Source: an uncultured Synechococcaceae cyanobacterium (lineage in GTDB: Bacteria > Cyanobacteriota > Cyanobacteriia > PCC-6307 > Cyanobiaceae). From it: a stretch of DNA of 32,466 bases. Positions 18,457 to 27,267 of the stretch are shown here, one piece after another. Position 1 is the first letter of the stretch. Every line of letters starts with the position of its first letter. The notes beneath the pieces were generated by a model that saw only the letters and a program-made list of their open reading frames with translations, had not been told where the DNA came from and ran no database searches. The stretch is from assembly GCA_902537275.1 (NCBI GenBank), contig CACBAW010000008.1:1-32466 (forward strand), given 5' to 3'. Position numbers and translations under genes: made by a program.

Positions 18457-20511
18457 ATGGTAGATACCAATAATCGAGAAAATAGAAAATATAACATCAC
18501 TGAAAATGAAGATATGAATAGTGACTATTGGATTAATGGACTCATCGCTTGGTGGAGTAGATTCAGTTTAAGAACAAAGTTGTTAGCTATAGCAACTCTT
18601 GTCGTAAGCCTTCTAATGACAGGAATAACTTTTTTTGCGTTAAATAGTATCCAAAAAGATGCCGGAATGAATGATACTAGATATGCTCGAGATCTTGGCT
18701 TATTGTTATCTGGGAATGTTACAGAATTAGTCGCTAATAACCAAAAAAAAGAAATTTCAAATGTAGCTGAGAAGTTTTGGAGATCAAGTCGAAACCTCCG
18801 TTATATATTCTTTACTGATGCTGAAGATATTGTTCAACTTGGGATACCTATCAGTGCAACCCCAACAAGCTCAGACAGTCAGTTTCAGCTCACTCGAAAA
18901 TTAAAACTACCTTCGGAATTGAAGAAGAGACCACAATTTCCCTTGGTTAGGCAGCATGCGACACCTCAAGGTCAAGTAACAGATGTATTTGTCCCGATGT
19001 TGTGGAAAGGCAAATATCTTGGAACTTTAGCGTTGGGAGTTACCCCTAATAAAAAAGCACTAGCCAGTGCTGCCTTAACTAGAGAAGTAACTATTGCAGT
19101 TTTTATCTCTATTTGGGTTTTAGTAATACTTGGAGCCGTATTTAATGCACTGACAATTACAAGACCTGTAAGAGAATTAGTAAGAGGTGTTAGAGAAATT
19201 TCAAGAGGAAATTTTAAATCCAGAATTTCTTTACCCATGACAGGTGATCTAGGAGAACTCTTAAATGGATTTAACCGAATGGCCACCCAGTTAGAAAATT
19301 ATGATGAAGCTAATATAGAAGAACTCAAAGCGGCACAAATCAAGCAGCAATCATTAATAGCTACAATGGCTGATGGTGCAATATTATTGGACTCACAAGG
19401 CAAGATTGTACTTACTAATCCAACAGCAAAGAGATTATTTCGTTGGGAAGGAAGATTTCTAGAAGGTAAACATTTTTTAAATGAAATCCCCGAAATTTTA
19501 TCCAACGACTTACATACCAACATAGAGTCTATTTTAAACAGGAAAAAGGAGAAAGACGATTTAAGATTCAGTTTAGGTGAACCGGCAAGAACCCTAAGAA
19601 TTGTCCTGCAATCAGTCTTAGATACAAATAAAGTTGAATTAAAAGGAATTGCTGTGACAATACAAGATTTAACTAGAGAAGTTGAACTTAACGCGGCGCA
19701 AAATAGATTCATAAGCAATGTATCGCATGAATTAAGGACACCTCTTTTTAATATCAAAAGTTATGTAGAGACCTTACATGATTTGAAAGATCAGCTTTCT
19801 GATGAAGAACAAATAGAATTTTTAGGAATTGCAAATTCAGAAACTGATAGGTTAACAAGACTTGTAAATGATGTATTAGATTTATCAAGATTGGAGTCTG
19901 GGAAAATTGTTCAGCTAGAGCAAATGGACATAAAACCAGCAATAGAACAGACTCTAAGAAACTACAGGCTTAATGCTTCAGAAAAAAATGTTTCATTAGC
20001 TCATGACATAGAGGAAACTATTCCTCCAATTCTTGGAAATTTTGATTTACTTTTGCAGGTTTTTGATAATTTACTAGGAAATGGATTGAAATTTAGTCCA
20101 AAAAACAGCGCCCTAATTATAAGAGCTTATACTTGGCCAGATTCTTGTCCTGCCTTCCCTCCAAGTATTAAAAATGATGCAGCCCCTCAATGTGAATTAG
20201 TTTCACCACTTCCAAAAGTAAGAATTGAGATTGCTGATACTGGCTCAGGAATATCTCAGGCTGATCAAGAAAAAATATTTGATCGTTTTTATAGAGTAGA
20301 GAATTCAGTTCATACCGAGCAAGGGACCGGTTTAGGTTTGTCTATAGTTCGGGGAATAATTGAAAAACATGGTGGGGAGATTCGTATGGCTAGTGAATTA
20401 GGAGTAGGAACAACGTTTTGGTTTGATTTAGCCCTGGCACAATCTGATAAAGATGAATTATTGACAAAAGCTATTAATAATTCAGATTCTTTTCCAAGTT
20501 CTGAAATTTAA
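18457..20511 (+). CDS. nblS: Sensor histidine kinase, NblS/Hik33 (DspA, Ycf26) type
   Basis: A 684-residue membrane histidine kinase. TM1 is at about 41-62, an extracytoplasmic sensor region at 63-208, and TM2 at about 211-233, followed by HAMP (to about 285) and PAS (295-405). The HisKA motif has phospho-accepting H424 in VSHELRTPLFNIKSYVETL, whose sequence is that of NblS/Hik33. The HATPase domain follows, with N box near 538, DTGSGIS at 594, and GTGLGL at 623. NblS homologues control high-light, nutrient and cold responses, in other cyanobacteria through RpaB. A 25-residue insert with two Cys (about 560-585) interrupts the ATPase domain. AAGGAG precedes the ATG by ten bases. Confidence 0.92.
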   Translation: MVDTNNRENRKYNITENEDMNSDYWINGLIAWWSRFSLRTKLLAIATLVVSLLMTGITFFALNSIQKDAGMNDTRYARDLGLLLSGNVTELVANNQKKEISNVAEKFWRSSRNLRYIFFTDAEDIVQLGIPISATPTSSDSQFQLTRKLKLPSELKKRPQFPLVRQHATPQGQVTDVFVPMLWKGKYLGTLALGVTPNKKALASAALTREVTIAVFISIWVLVILGAVFNALTITRPVRELVRGVREISRGNFKSRISLPMTGDLGELLNGFNRMATQLENYDEANIEELKAAQIKQQSLIATMADGAILLDSQGKIVLTNPTAKRLFRWEGRFLEGKHFLNEIPEILSNDLHTNIESILNRKKEKDDLRFSLGEPARTLRIVLQSVLDTNKVELKGIAVTIQDLTREVELNAAQNRFISNVSHELRTPLFNIKSYVETLHDLKDQLSDEEQIEFLGIANSETDRLTRLVNDVLDLSRLESGKIVQLEQMDIKPAIEQTLRNYRLNASEKNVSLAHDIEETIPPILGNFDLLLQVFDNLLGNGLKFSPKNSALIIRAYTWPDSCPAFPPSIKNDAAPQCELVSPLPKVRIEIADTGSGISQADQEKIFDRFYRVENSVHTEQGTGLGLSIVRGIIEKHGGEIRMASELGVGTTFWFDLALAQSDKDELLTKAINNSDSFPSSEI

Positions 20512-20519
20512 TAAATAAT

Positions 20520-22049
20520 CTAATTATTATCTATTCCTTTAAAAACATTTTGAATATTTTGATCAGGCACAACTCTGTGAGGGGCACCACTAAATATTTG
20601 TTCAAAATTAGAAAAAGAATCCCTTATTTCTGGGCCACTATTTGTAATAATAAATTCTCTTATTCGTTTATCATGCCATGATCCCCGCATTTTAAAAACA
20701 TTTAATGCTCGAGCCATCTCACCTTTTATTTCTACATATTGAAGCAACAATATGGTGTCTGTAATTGTTGAGATGTGAGAGTCAGTTATAGAATGACTTC
20801 CCATAAATTCTTCTGCAGTATTAGTAAAAAAGCCTGCTATTTCCTCTTGTTTTGTATAACCAGTAACAGCAATTACAAACTGTCTAAATGCATTCAAACT
20901 TACACCTCTGGCTAATGCAGAGAGAGAATCAATTGCCATTCTTTTTGGTTTAAATTGATTAATTTGCGTTTTTATAATTTGTAAGTGATCCTCTAAACCA
21001 GTTGATTCAGGATATGCACAAATGATTTTTAATAATCCATCACTTTCCATTTTTTCAAAATCTATGCCCCAGCTAGTAGCATTCCTAAGCAATTGAGCCC
21101 TAGATTCTTCATATGCAAAAAGTATTGCTCTTTCGTTATTGTTATAAGAATCTTCAACAAATTTCGATACAAGCATTGTTTTGCCCGTACCAGTTGCTCC
21201 AGTGGCGAGAATAATGGAATCTTGAAAATATCCCCCACCACACATATCATCAAGATCTTTAACTCCTGAGCTAATCCTAATATTTGAGGATCTCTGCGTT
21301 AATCTCATTGCTCCTAAGGCAAACACACTTATTCCATCCATTCCCATCGTGAATGGATATTCACCTTTCATATGTACAGTACCTCTTAACTTCAGAACTT
21401 CTAGAGTTCTTCTTCTCTTCTCTGACTCAAGAACATTTCTTAATAAGACAACATTATCAGATACAAATTCTTCTACACCATATCTAGCAATTGGTCCGTA
21501 ATCATCCACCCTTTCTGTAGTCATAACTGTTGTCACACCTATTTCTTTTAATCTTGCTATCAGTCTAAATATTTCCCTTCTAACAACGTAAATAGCGTCA
21601 TACTGTTGAAAGACAGCTGTTATTGAATCTATTGCAACTCTTTTAGCTTTATATTTTCTAATTGCATAACTAATTCTCTCAATAAGACCGGACAAGTCAA
21701 AGTTACCAGCCACATCTTGACCATCAGGATCAGGAGATGCGTCCAAAATAAAAAGTTTATTTTGATCAATTAATTCTTGTAAATCCCAACCAAAACTTGC
21801 AGCATTTCTAATAATATCTAAGGGTGATTCCTCAAATGTTACAAAGATTCCAGGCTCATCAAAATTACAAATTCCATGGTGCAAATATTGCAGAGAAAAA
21901 ACAGTTTTACCAGTTCCTGAGGTACCACTAACGAGTGTACTTCGAGATACAGGCAACCCACCCCTACAAACATCATCAAAACCCTCTATTCCAGTTGGTA
22001 ATTTTTGTACTTGCATTTTATTTGATTTTCCAAATTTCTTATCATTCAT
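20520..22049 (-). CDS. kaiC: Circadian clock ATPase/autokinase KaiC
   Basis: A 509-residue double RecA-like (KaiC) ATPase. The CI P-loop GTSGTGKT is at 42-49 with the Glu pair 73/74. The CII P-loop GATGTGKT is at 284-291 with Glu pair 314/315. The phosphorylation sites are intact as S427 and T428 in HISTIT, with T422 matching the S. elongatus T426. Numbering is offset by four from S. elongatus. The tail after SGAP is only 19 residues, shorter than I recall for S. elongatus. ATG at 22047-22049, 39 bp after kaiB, with the 3' end 8 bp from the convergent nblS end. In Prochlorococcus KaiBC is thought to act as an hourglass-like timer. Confidence 0.98.
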   Translation of the reverse strand: MNDKKFGKSNKMQVQKLPTGIEGFDDVCRGGLPVSRSTLVSGTSGTGKTVFSLQYLHHGICNFDEPGIFVTFEESPLDIIRNAASFGWDLQELIDQNKLFILDASPDPDGQDVAGNFDLSGLIERISYAIRKYKAKRVAIDSITAVFQQYDAIYVVRREIFRLIARLKEIGVTTVMTTERVDDYGPIARYGVEEFVSDNVVLLRNVLESEKRRRTLEVLKLRGTVHMKGEYPFTMGMDGISVFALGAMRLTQRSSNIRISSGVKDLDDMCGGGYFQDSIILATGATGTGKTMLVSKFVEDSYNNNERAILFAYEESRAQLLRNATSWGIDFEKMESDGLLKIICAYPESTGLEDHLQIIKTQINQFKPKRMAIDSLSALARGVSLNAFRQFVIAVTGYTKQEEIAGFFTNTAEEFMGSHSITDSHISTITDTILLLQYVEIKGEMARALNVFKMRGSWHDKRIREFIITNSGPEIRDSFSNFEQIFSGAPHRVVPDQNIQNVFKGIDNN

Positions 22050-22088
22050 AGTTTTGTGCTAATTAAAAAATTAAAATTTTTATATATA

Positions 22089-22406
22089 TTATTTATCTCC
22101 ACTATATTCAGTTTCAGTTAATTCATCAAAAAGTAGATCTAAACCAATTAAAACTTTCTCCCTATCTGAGAGATCACCTATTATTTTTCTTACTGGTGGA
22201 GGTAAAATTTTAGCTAAGGTTGGGGTTGCTAAAATCTTATCCTCTTCTGCAAGTTGTGGTTGCTTAAGTACATCAATAACCTTTAAAGCATAAACTCCTT
22301 TGAATTCATTTTCTAAAATTTCTCTTAAAGTATTCAAAGCTCTCATTGAGTTAGGGGTATTTCCAGCAACATAAAGCTTTAAAATGTATGTTTTTCTTGC
22401 TGACAT
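22089..22406 (-). CDS. kaiB: Circadian clock protein KaiB
   Basis: A 105-residue thioredoxin-like protein that binds the KaiC CI ring in its fold-switched state. The start [20 protein letters not shown] and the central [31 protein letters not shown] block are diagnostic. ATG at 22404-22406. It is first in a kaiB-kaiC operon with a plausible promoter just upstream. In marine Synechococcus kaiA lies between rplU and kaiB; here only 143 noncoding bases occupy that place. Confidence 0.98.
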   Translation of the reverse strand: MSARKTYILKLYVAGNTPNSMRALNTLREILENEFKGVYALKVIDVLKQPQLAEEDKILATPTLAKILPPPVRKIIGDLSDREKVLIGLDLLFDELTETEYSGDK

Positions 22407-22455
22407 TGTTATGTTTCCTGAATTGATATAAAAGATTTAAAACAACCCTTGACTT

Positions 22456-22484
22456 ATTACACTACAAAATAAGAAAATAAACAA
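22456..22484 (-). promoter_or_regulatory. Putative sigma70-type promoter for kaiBC
   Basis: On the minus strand a -35-like TTGTTT (22479-22484) and a -10-like TGTAAT (22456-22461) are separated by exactly 17 bases. Transcription would start near 22449, leaving a leader of about 43 bases before the kaiB ATG. Each box has one or two mismatches to consensus in an AT-rich setting, so this is a prediction by eye. Confidence 0.4.
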
Positions 22485-22490
22485 ATAATT

Positions 22491-22553
22491 ATGATTGTTC
22501 ATCTGGCTGAATCAAATTATCAATTTGAGCCTGATAGCGTCTTTAAGATATGA
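22491..22553 (+). other. Possible 20-codon upstream ORF coupled to rplU
   Basis: ATG at 22491 opens a frame of 20 codons (MIVHLAESNYQFEPDSVFKI) whose TGA at 22551-22553 overlaps the rplU ATG as ATGA. No Shine-Dalgarno sequence precedes it. It could be a leader ORF coupled to L21 translation or simply a chance frame. It is on the strand opposite to where kaiA would lie and does not resemble KaiA. Confidence 0.2.
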
Positions 22554-22990
22554 CTAATTCTAAAAAATCATCAAACAATTCTATAAAAAGTAATGAATTG
22601 TACGCCATAGCAGAAACTTCGGGTCAACAATTTTGGTTCGAAGTTGATAGATATTACGATATAGACAGGCTAAATGCAAAAGAGAAAGATAAAATAACTA
22701 TAGATAAAGTTTTACTTTTAAAGGAAAAGGACTCAATAAGTGTTGGTAAACCTTACGTTAAAGATGCAAAAATTGAATTAGAAGTAGTCTCTCATAAAAG
22801 GGATAAGAAAATTCTTGTATACAAGATGCGTCCGAAAAAAAAGACAAGAAGAAAGATGGGTCACAGACAAGAACTTACAAGAGTTATGGTAAAATCTATA
22901 ACAATTGGCAAAAGCGCTCCCAAGTCTTCTGTAAAAAAGGAAACTGTTAAAAAGGAGACTAAACCAAAATCAGAAAAATCTACAAATTAA
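22550..22990 (+). CDS. rplU: 50S ribosomal protein L21 (bL21) with C-terminal Lys-rich tail
   Basis: A 146-residue large-subunit protein. The core (about residues 17-118) shows YAIAETSGQQFWFEVDRYYDID, VLLLKEKDSISVGKPYV, and KRDKKILVYKMRPKKKTRRKMGHRQ, the L21 signature. A short N-terminal Ser/Asn-rich arm and a Lys/Glu/Ser tail of about 25 residues extend beyond the E. coli length of 103, a feature shared with other cyanobacterial L21 proteins. ATG at 22550. It is divergent from kaiB and precedes rpmA by 9 bp. Confidence 0.97.
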   Translation: MTNSKKSSNNSIKSNELYAIAETSGQQFWFEVDRYYDIDRLNAKEKDKITIDKVLLLKEKDSISVGKPYVKDAKIELEVVSHKRDKKILVYKMRPKKKTRRKMGHRQELTRVMVKSITIGKSAPKSSVKKETVKKETKPKSEKSTN

Positions 22991-22999
22991 ACACTTCTA

Positions 23000-23260
23000 A
23001 TGGCACATAAGAAAGGAACAGGTTCTACTAGAAACGGAAGAGATTCAAACTCCAAAAGATTGGGTGTTAAAGCTTATGGAGGAGAAAAAGTAAATGCTGG
23101 ATCAATTTTAATTCGTCAAAGAGGTACTTCTTTCCTTCCCGGAAATAATGTTGGGAAAGGTAAAGATGACACCCTTTTTGCGCTCAAAGAAGGAACAGTA
23201 AGTTTCGAAAGCATTAAAAGAAATTTAAGAAATAGAAAAAGAGTTAATATAGTTATCTAA
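23000..23260 (+). CDS. rpmA: 50S ribosomal protein L27 (bL27)
   Basis: An 86-residue ribosomal protein at the peptidyl-transferase side of the large subunit. It begins [24 protein letters not shown] and contains [19 protein letters not shown], both diagnostic. ATG at 23000, probably cotranscribed with rplU. The last 8 bases overlap the 3' end of the convergent methyltransferase gene. Confidence 0.98.
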   Translation: MAHKKGTGSTRNGRDSNSKRLGVKAYGGEKVNAGSILIRQRGTSFLPGNNVGKGKDDTLFALKEGTVSFESIKRNLRNRKRVNIVI

Positions 23261-23993
23261 TTTTCTTATAAGCTCTTGTAGTTATAAGAATAGGATGAAA
23301 TACTTCTAAAAAATTTAATTGTAGAGTCAAAAAAAATTTTTCAACAATTTGAATGTCGTCGATATGAAACGGATATTCATTTTTTTCTCCTTTGAAAAAA
23401 TACCAATTAAATAAAGCAATAGAATTAGGATCCATAAATTCATTGAAAATCTCAATTTGCGAAGCTGGATCAGCAAGATGTTCCAAAACATCAAGGCAAA
23501 CGATCGTATCAAATTTAGATATTTGTGTATCTTGAATTGTCTTGCAAAAAGATAGTTTTTTTTCGACTCCTAATTTCTTGGCCCTGTATTCAACAAAGTT
23601 TCTATTTGTCTCATTAATATCTACAAAAAAAACATGCTCAACTTTTGAAGACATAGCATTTGCTAAGGCATGCGTTCCAATACCTCCTCCAAAATCTAAA
23701 ACCAAATCTCTAGAAAATCTTTGCTGAAGTTTTAAAGTATCAGCTATGTAGTCCTTGCTTGTGATATGCCAAGCAGCTAAATCAGCTACATGCCGATCTC
23801 CAACTATTTCAGTATAAAAATCCGAAACATCATTCAAAGCATCTCCAGGATGTGAATTTGCCAAATTCATCTTTGCATTTGCAAGGAATCCATCTAAATC
23901 ACATTCTCTAATAGATAAGTATTCTATTAAATGTGATTTCAAATTAAAAGCATTGTCTAAAAACTCTTTTACAATAAAATTATTGTTCTTCAA
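23253..23993 (-). CDS. Class I SAM-dependent methyltransferase, target unknown
   Basis: About 246 residues. Motif I of the Rossmann-like SAM fold is at 97-107 ([11 protein letters not shown]), followed by FFVDIN (acidic post-I residue) and the [13 protein letters not shown] stretch of motif II/III, all typical of class I methyltransferases. An N-terminal helical region of about 90 residues precedes the SAM domain. No target-specific motif was recognised. The start seems to be TTG at 23991-23993, preceded by an in-frame stop three codons upstream; the next Met is at residue 42. It lies between rpmA (8 bp overlap) and divergent truB. A ribosomal target would suit the context but is speculation. 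Confidence 0.8.
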   Translation of the reverse strand: MKNNNFIVKEFLDNAFNLKSHLIEYLSIRECDLDGFLANAKMNLANSHPGDALNDVSDFYTEIVGDRHVADLAAWHITSKDYIADTLKLQQRFSRDLVLDFGGGIGTHALANAMSSKVEHVFFVDINETNRNFVEYRAKKLGVEKKLSFCKTIQDTQISKFDTIVCLDVLEHLADPASQIEIFNEFMDPNSIALFNWYFFKGEKNEYPFHIDDIQIVEKFFLTLQLNFLEVFHPILITTRAYKKIR

Positions 23994-24069
23994 TTTCTTA
24001 CTCTAAATTTCCGATAACAAAATCATAGGATGGTTATAAATCTTTCTCAAAGTATTCTTAATATTAAAA

Positions 24070-24987
24070 ATGGAAACTAAAGATGGATTCTTAGTAATTA
24101 ATAAAGATAAAGGATGTACCTCACATGATTGTATTAGACAAATAAGGAAGTTACTTAATACAAAAAAGGTTGGTCACACAGGAACTCTTGACCCAGAAGT
24201 TACAGGAATATTACCAATCGCGATAGGCAGTGCAACAAGATTTATTCAATATCTCCCTCAGGGTAAAACTTACATAGGACAAATTAAATTAGGGATTAGA
24301 ACTAATACTGATGATATTCATGGAGAAATAATTAATCAAAAAAGTTGGCCTAAAATCAGTGATGAAAAATTAGATCAATACTTAAATAGATTTAGAGGAA
24401 TTATTAAACAAATTCCGCCGAAAGTATCTAGTGTGCACGTTAATGGTGAGAGAGCTTATAAGAAATCTTTCAGGAATGAAAATTTTGAATTAGCACCAAG
24501 AGAAGTAAAAATAGACGAACTTAATTTAATAAAATGGGACCAAATTAAAGGAATCCTAGAAATAAAAATCAAATGTTCAGCAGGTACATATATAAGAGCA
24601 ATCGCAAGAGATTTAGGAGAAATTCTAAATTCCGAAGGTTGCCTTCTACAACTAAAAAGAATTTCAGCTTGTGGGTTTGATGAACAAAACTCCATAAAAA
24701 TATCTGATATCGAAAAAAGGAAAAAAAACTCGGAAAATTTGATTATCCCAACAATTTCTGCTCTTAAACACATTTCATCATTTGTCTTAAGAAATCAAGA
24801 ACAAATCAATTTTTGGCAAACCGGAAGAGCCATTAAAATTGATATTAATTACTTCAAGGAAAGAAAATCTTTTGATTATAAAAAACCCATAAAAGTAATA
24901 GATAAAAAACAAATGCTACTTGGGATTGGCTTCTTAAATAAAGATCAGACTAATATAAATCCAAAATTGGTCCTTAATGCTAAATAA
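24070..24987 (+). CDS. truB: tRNA pseudouridine(55) synthase TruB
   Basis: A 305-residue enzyme that makes pseudouridine 55 in the tRNA T loop. The catalytic Asp is D41 in [47 protein letters not shown] and [12 protein letters not shown] are also family blocks. The C-terminal part is more basic, as expected for RNA binding. ATG at 24070, 76 bp from the divergent methyltransferase start. It ends 3 bp before the convergent SpoIID-domain stop. Confidence 0.97.
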   Translation: METKDGFLVINKDKGCTSHDCIRQIRKLLNTKKVGHTGTLDPEVTGILPIAIGSATRFIQYLPQGKTYIGQIKLGIRTNTDDIHGEIINQKSWPKISDEKLDQYLNRFRGIIKQIPPKVSSVHVNGERAYKKSFRNENFELAPREVKIDELNLIKWDQIKGILEIKIKCSAGTYIRAIARDLGEILNSEGCLLQLKRISACGFDEQNSIKISDIEKRKKNSENLIIPTISALKHISSFVLRNQEQINFWQTGRAIKIDINYFKERKSFDYKKPIKVIDKKQMLLGIGFLNKDQTNINPKLVLNAK

Positions 24988-24990
24988 CTT

Positions 24991-26181
24991 TTATAGGTAA
25001 TCTTTTCTAAAAGGTTTAATCTGCACTCCCCTATAAAAATACTTTAATATTCTTTCAGCTTTTTGGCCTCTTGACGCCAGATATTTAGCACCCCATTGAC
25101 TCATTCCTACTCCATGACCTGATCCCTGCCCAAAAACTATCAAACCTTTCTTTAGGAGAGTATTTTTATTTGATTCTTCCTTAAAAAATTTAAATCTTAC
25201 AAAATTACTGTTGAGTCCTAATCTTTTTCTTAAATCCACCCCAGACATTTGATCAGAACCATAAGCCCCAATAAGCTTTACATTTTTTACCCTCCCAGTA
25301 CTAGTAATATCTAGAATCTCTATATTTTTTAAACCTCCAATCTTGGGGAAAAAATTTATTAATTCATTACCCGAAATTTTTTTTTGCCATCTAAATTTTG
25401 GATTATTTTTATCAAAATCTTTCACACTTGATAAATATGGATATTTATTCTTCCATACATCTTGACTATTTTCTGTCATTCCACCTGAGCTACTATGAAA
25501 CAAAGCATTAATTAATTTATTTTTATACGTTAAAACCAAAGATCTTGTACTTTTAACGGCTCTGATAGTTTTATAAGTTCTTGATTCCAAGCCATTATAG
25601 ACTTGATTTTTCTGGGTTGAATCTATATCAAATAAATTATTTCCCTTTTGCTTTAAAGCATAAGTTCTAGAGGCAATTGCTTGTGCCTTTAATGCTTCAA
25701 TAGGCCATTTTGATGGCATCTCTGAACCCACTACGCTACTAAGGTATTTTTCTATTCCTAAAACATTTACTACCAATATTTCAGAGTCAAGTACAAAGAG
25801 ATTAAGCTTACCAGAAAATCTCTTCTGACCTACCCATATACCTCTTCCATCAGAAGAATTAACTTGAAAATGTTGATTACTTTTTAAGTCATATTTTTTT
25901 TGTTTATTTTTATCGAAATATAAAATTTTTCTATTTTTCTCATTTTTTAAAGTTAAGCCTTTAATTTTTTTGCTTGAAAAAAATTTCCCCTCTATGGTTA
26001 AAGGAATTGATCTATCTGCTCTGATCCTTAAATTGTTATTTTTTGATATCAAAACTCTAATTATTGGCTGTCTAGATGCAAAAACACTTTCACCATGAAA
26101 AACACAAATAAATAAAATACCTATCAGGCAACATTTACTATAATTATTTTTAAATTTAAGTATCACTTTGTTTAAAAACAA
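24991..26181 (-). CDS. SpoIID/LytB-domain exported protein
   Basis: A 396-residue protein with an N-terminal signal peptide (hydrophobic CCLIGILFICVFHG, cleavage expected near residue 36). The SpoIID/LytB core has VGSEMPSKWPIEALKAQAIA, the SSSGGMTEN motif, and the C-terminal GQGSGHGVGMSQWGAKYLA. SpoIID is a lytic transglycosylase acting on denuded glycan strands, and cyanobacterial homologues are annotated as amidase enhancers, so a peptidoglycan-remodelling role in the periplasm is likely. The start is TTG at 26179-26181; no ATG lies closer in frame. It converges on truB with a 3 bp gap. Confidence 0.9.
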   Translation of the reverse strand: MFLNKVILKFKNNYSKCCLIGILFICVFHGESVFASRQPIIRVLISKNNNLRIRADRSIPLTIEGKFFSSKKIKGLTLKNEKNRKILYFDKNKQKKYDLKSNQHFQVNSSDGRGIWVGQKRFSGKLNLFVLDSEILVVNVLGIEKYLSSVVGSEMPSKWPIEALKAQAIASRTYALKQKGNNLFDIDSTQKNQVYNGLESRTYKTIRAVKSTRSLVLTYKNKLINALFHSSSGGMTENSQDVWKNKYPYLSSVKDFDKNNPKFRWQKKISGNELINFFPKIGGLKNIEILDITSTGRVKNVKLIGAYGSDQMSGVDLRKRLGLNSNFVRFKFFKEESNKNTLLKKGLIVFGQGSGHGVGMSQWGAKYLASRGQKAERILKYFYRGVQIKPFRKDYL

Positions 26182-26254
26182 ATTCTTAATTTGCCTAAGT
26201 TTGACTAAAAGTCTAAATTTAATCCAGATCTAACAATAAAAATATTATAAATAA

Positions 26255-27193
26255 GTGAATATCACCTTCTTAGGAACAAGCTCAGGAGTCCCCTCCTTAA
26301 CAAGAAATGTTTCTTCCCTAGCACTTAAATTATCACAGTCATCAGAAGTTTGGCTTTTTGATTGTGGAGAGGGAACGCAACATCAAATAATGAAAAGCAA
26401 TATTAAATCTTCACAAATCAAGAAAATATTTATTACACATATGCATGGCGATCATATTTATGGTTTGCCTGGACTTTTGGCTACCCTAGGTTTGTCAGGC
26501 AATAGTAAGGGCATTGAAATTTACGGTCCTTCAGAGTTGCGAAGTTTTATAAATTCAGCACTTAAAAGTAGTTTTTGCAAATTGTCATTTCCATTGCATT
26601 TTGTAGAAGTTGAAAATTTTGCATCAAAAAATAAAATTCTATTTGAAAACAAGAAAATAAAAGTGAATTGCGCCTGCCTTAAACATAAAATACCTGCTTA
26701 TGGTTATAGGGTGAGTGAAAAAGATAAGCCAGGTATATTTGATATCAAAAAAGCAGAATCTTTAAAAATAGCACCCGGACCAATTTATTCAGAACTTCAA
26801 CAAGGTAAAAAAGTCGTATTAGCTGATGGGAGGACATTTCATGGGAAAGAATTCTGTGGACCCCCTAGAGAGGGAGAGAGTTTTGTTTATTGCACAGATA
26901 CAGTCTTTAGCGAATCAGCTGTTTCACTATCGAAAAATGCCGATTTACTCGTACATGAATCTACATTTTCTCAGGAGGATGAGAGCATGGCCTACGAAAA
27001 ATTACATTCCACAACAATCATGGCTGCCAAAACAGCATTATTATCTAATACAAAAAAATTAATTATTACTCATTTAAGTCCAAGATATGCTAGTAATAAT
27101 TCAATTACACCAAGCGATTTACTTAAAGAGGCACAAAAAGTTTTCCCAAATACTCACCTTGCCAAAGATTTTCTAACTGCTGAAATAAAATAA
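26255..27193 (+). CDS. rnz: Ribonuclease Z (tRNA 3' processing endonuclease)
   Basis: A 312-residue metallo-beta-lactamase of the short tRNase Z type, which cuts the 3' trailer of tRNA precursors; this matters here because the tRNA-Gly gene lacks encoded CCA. The metal site is HMHGDH at 62-67. YGPSELRSF, FCGPPREGESFVYCTDT, LVHESTF and ITHLSPRY follow in order. The start is GTG at 26255, giving the usual N-terminus NITFLGTSSGVPS. Confidence 0.96.
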   Translation: MNITFLGTSSGVPSLTRNVSSLALKLSQSSEVWLFDCGEGTQHQIMKSNIKSSQIKKIFITHMHGDHIYGLPGLLATLGLSGNSKGIEIYGPSELRSFINSALKSSFCKLSFPLHFVEVENFASKNKILFENKKIKVNCACLKHKIPAYGYRVSEKDKPGIFDIKKAESLKIAPGPIYSELQQGKKVVLADGRTFHGKEFCGPPREGESFVYCTDTVFSESAVSLSKNADLLVHESTFSQEDESMAYEKLHSTTIMAAKTALLSNTKKLIITHLSPRYASNNSITPSDLLKEAQKVFPNTHLAKDFLTAEIK

Positions 27194-27267
27194 ACTGCAA
27201 CAGTTCGTTAGCAGGAGCGTTGTAAATGACCAACCCATGAAATAATAGTCTTAGGTTTTTTTATTTG

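Noticed and set aside
22407-22549. Remnant of kaiA
   Set aside because: All frames on the kaiB strand stop quickly and show no KaiA-like residues; the spacer is too short to judge further by eye.
27193-27205. Hairpin AACTG-CAA-CAGTT as the rnz terminator
   Set aside because: It overlaps the rnz stop and is not followed by a T run on the plus strand; the T-rich side is on the minus strand, where no gene needs a terminator.
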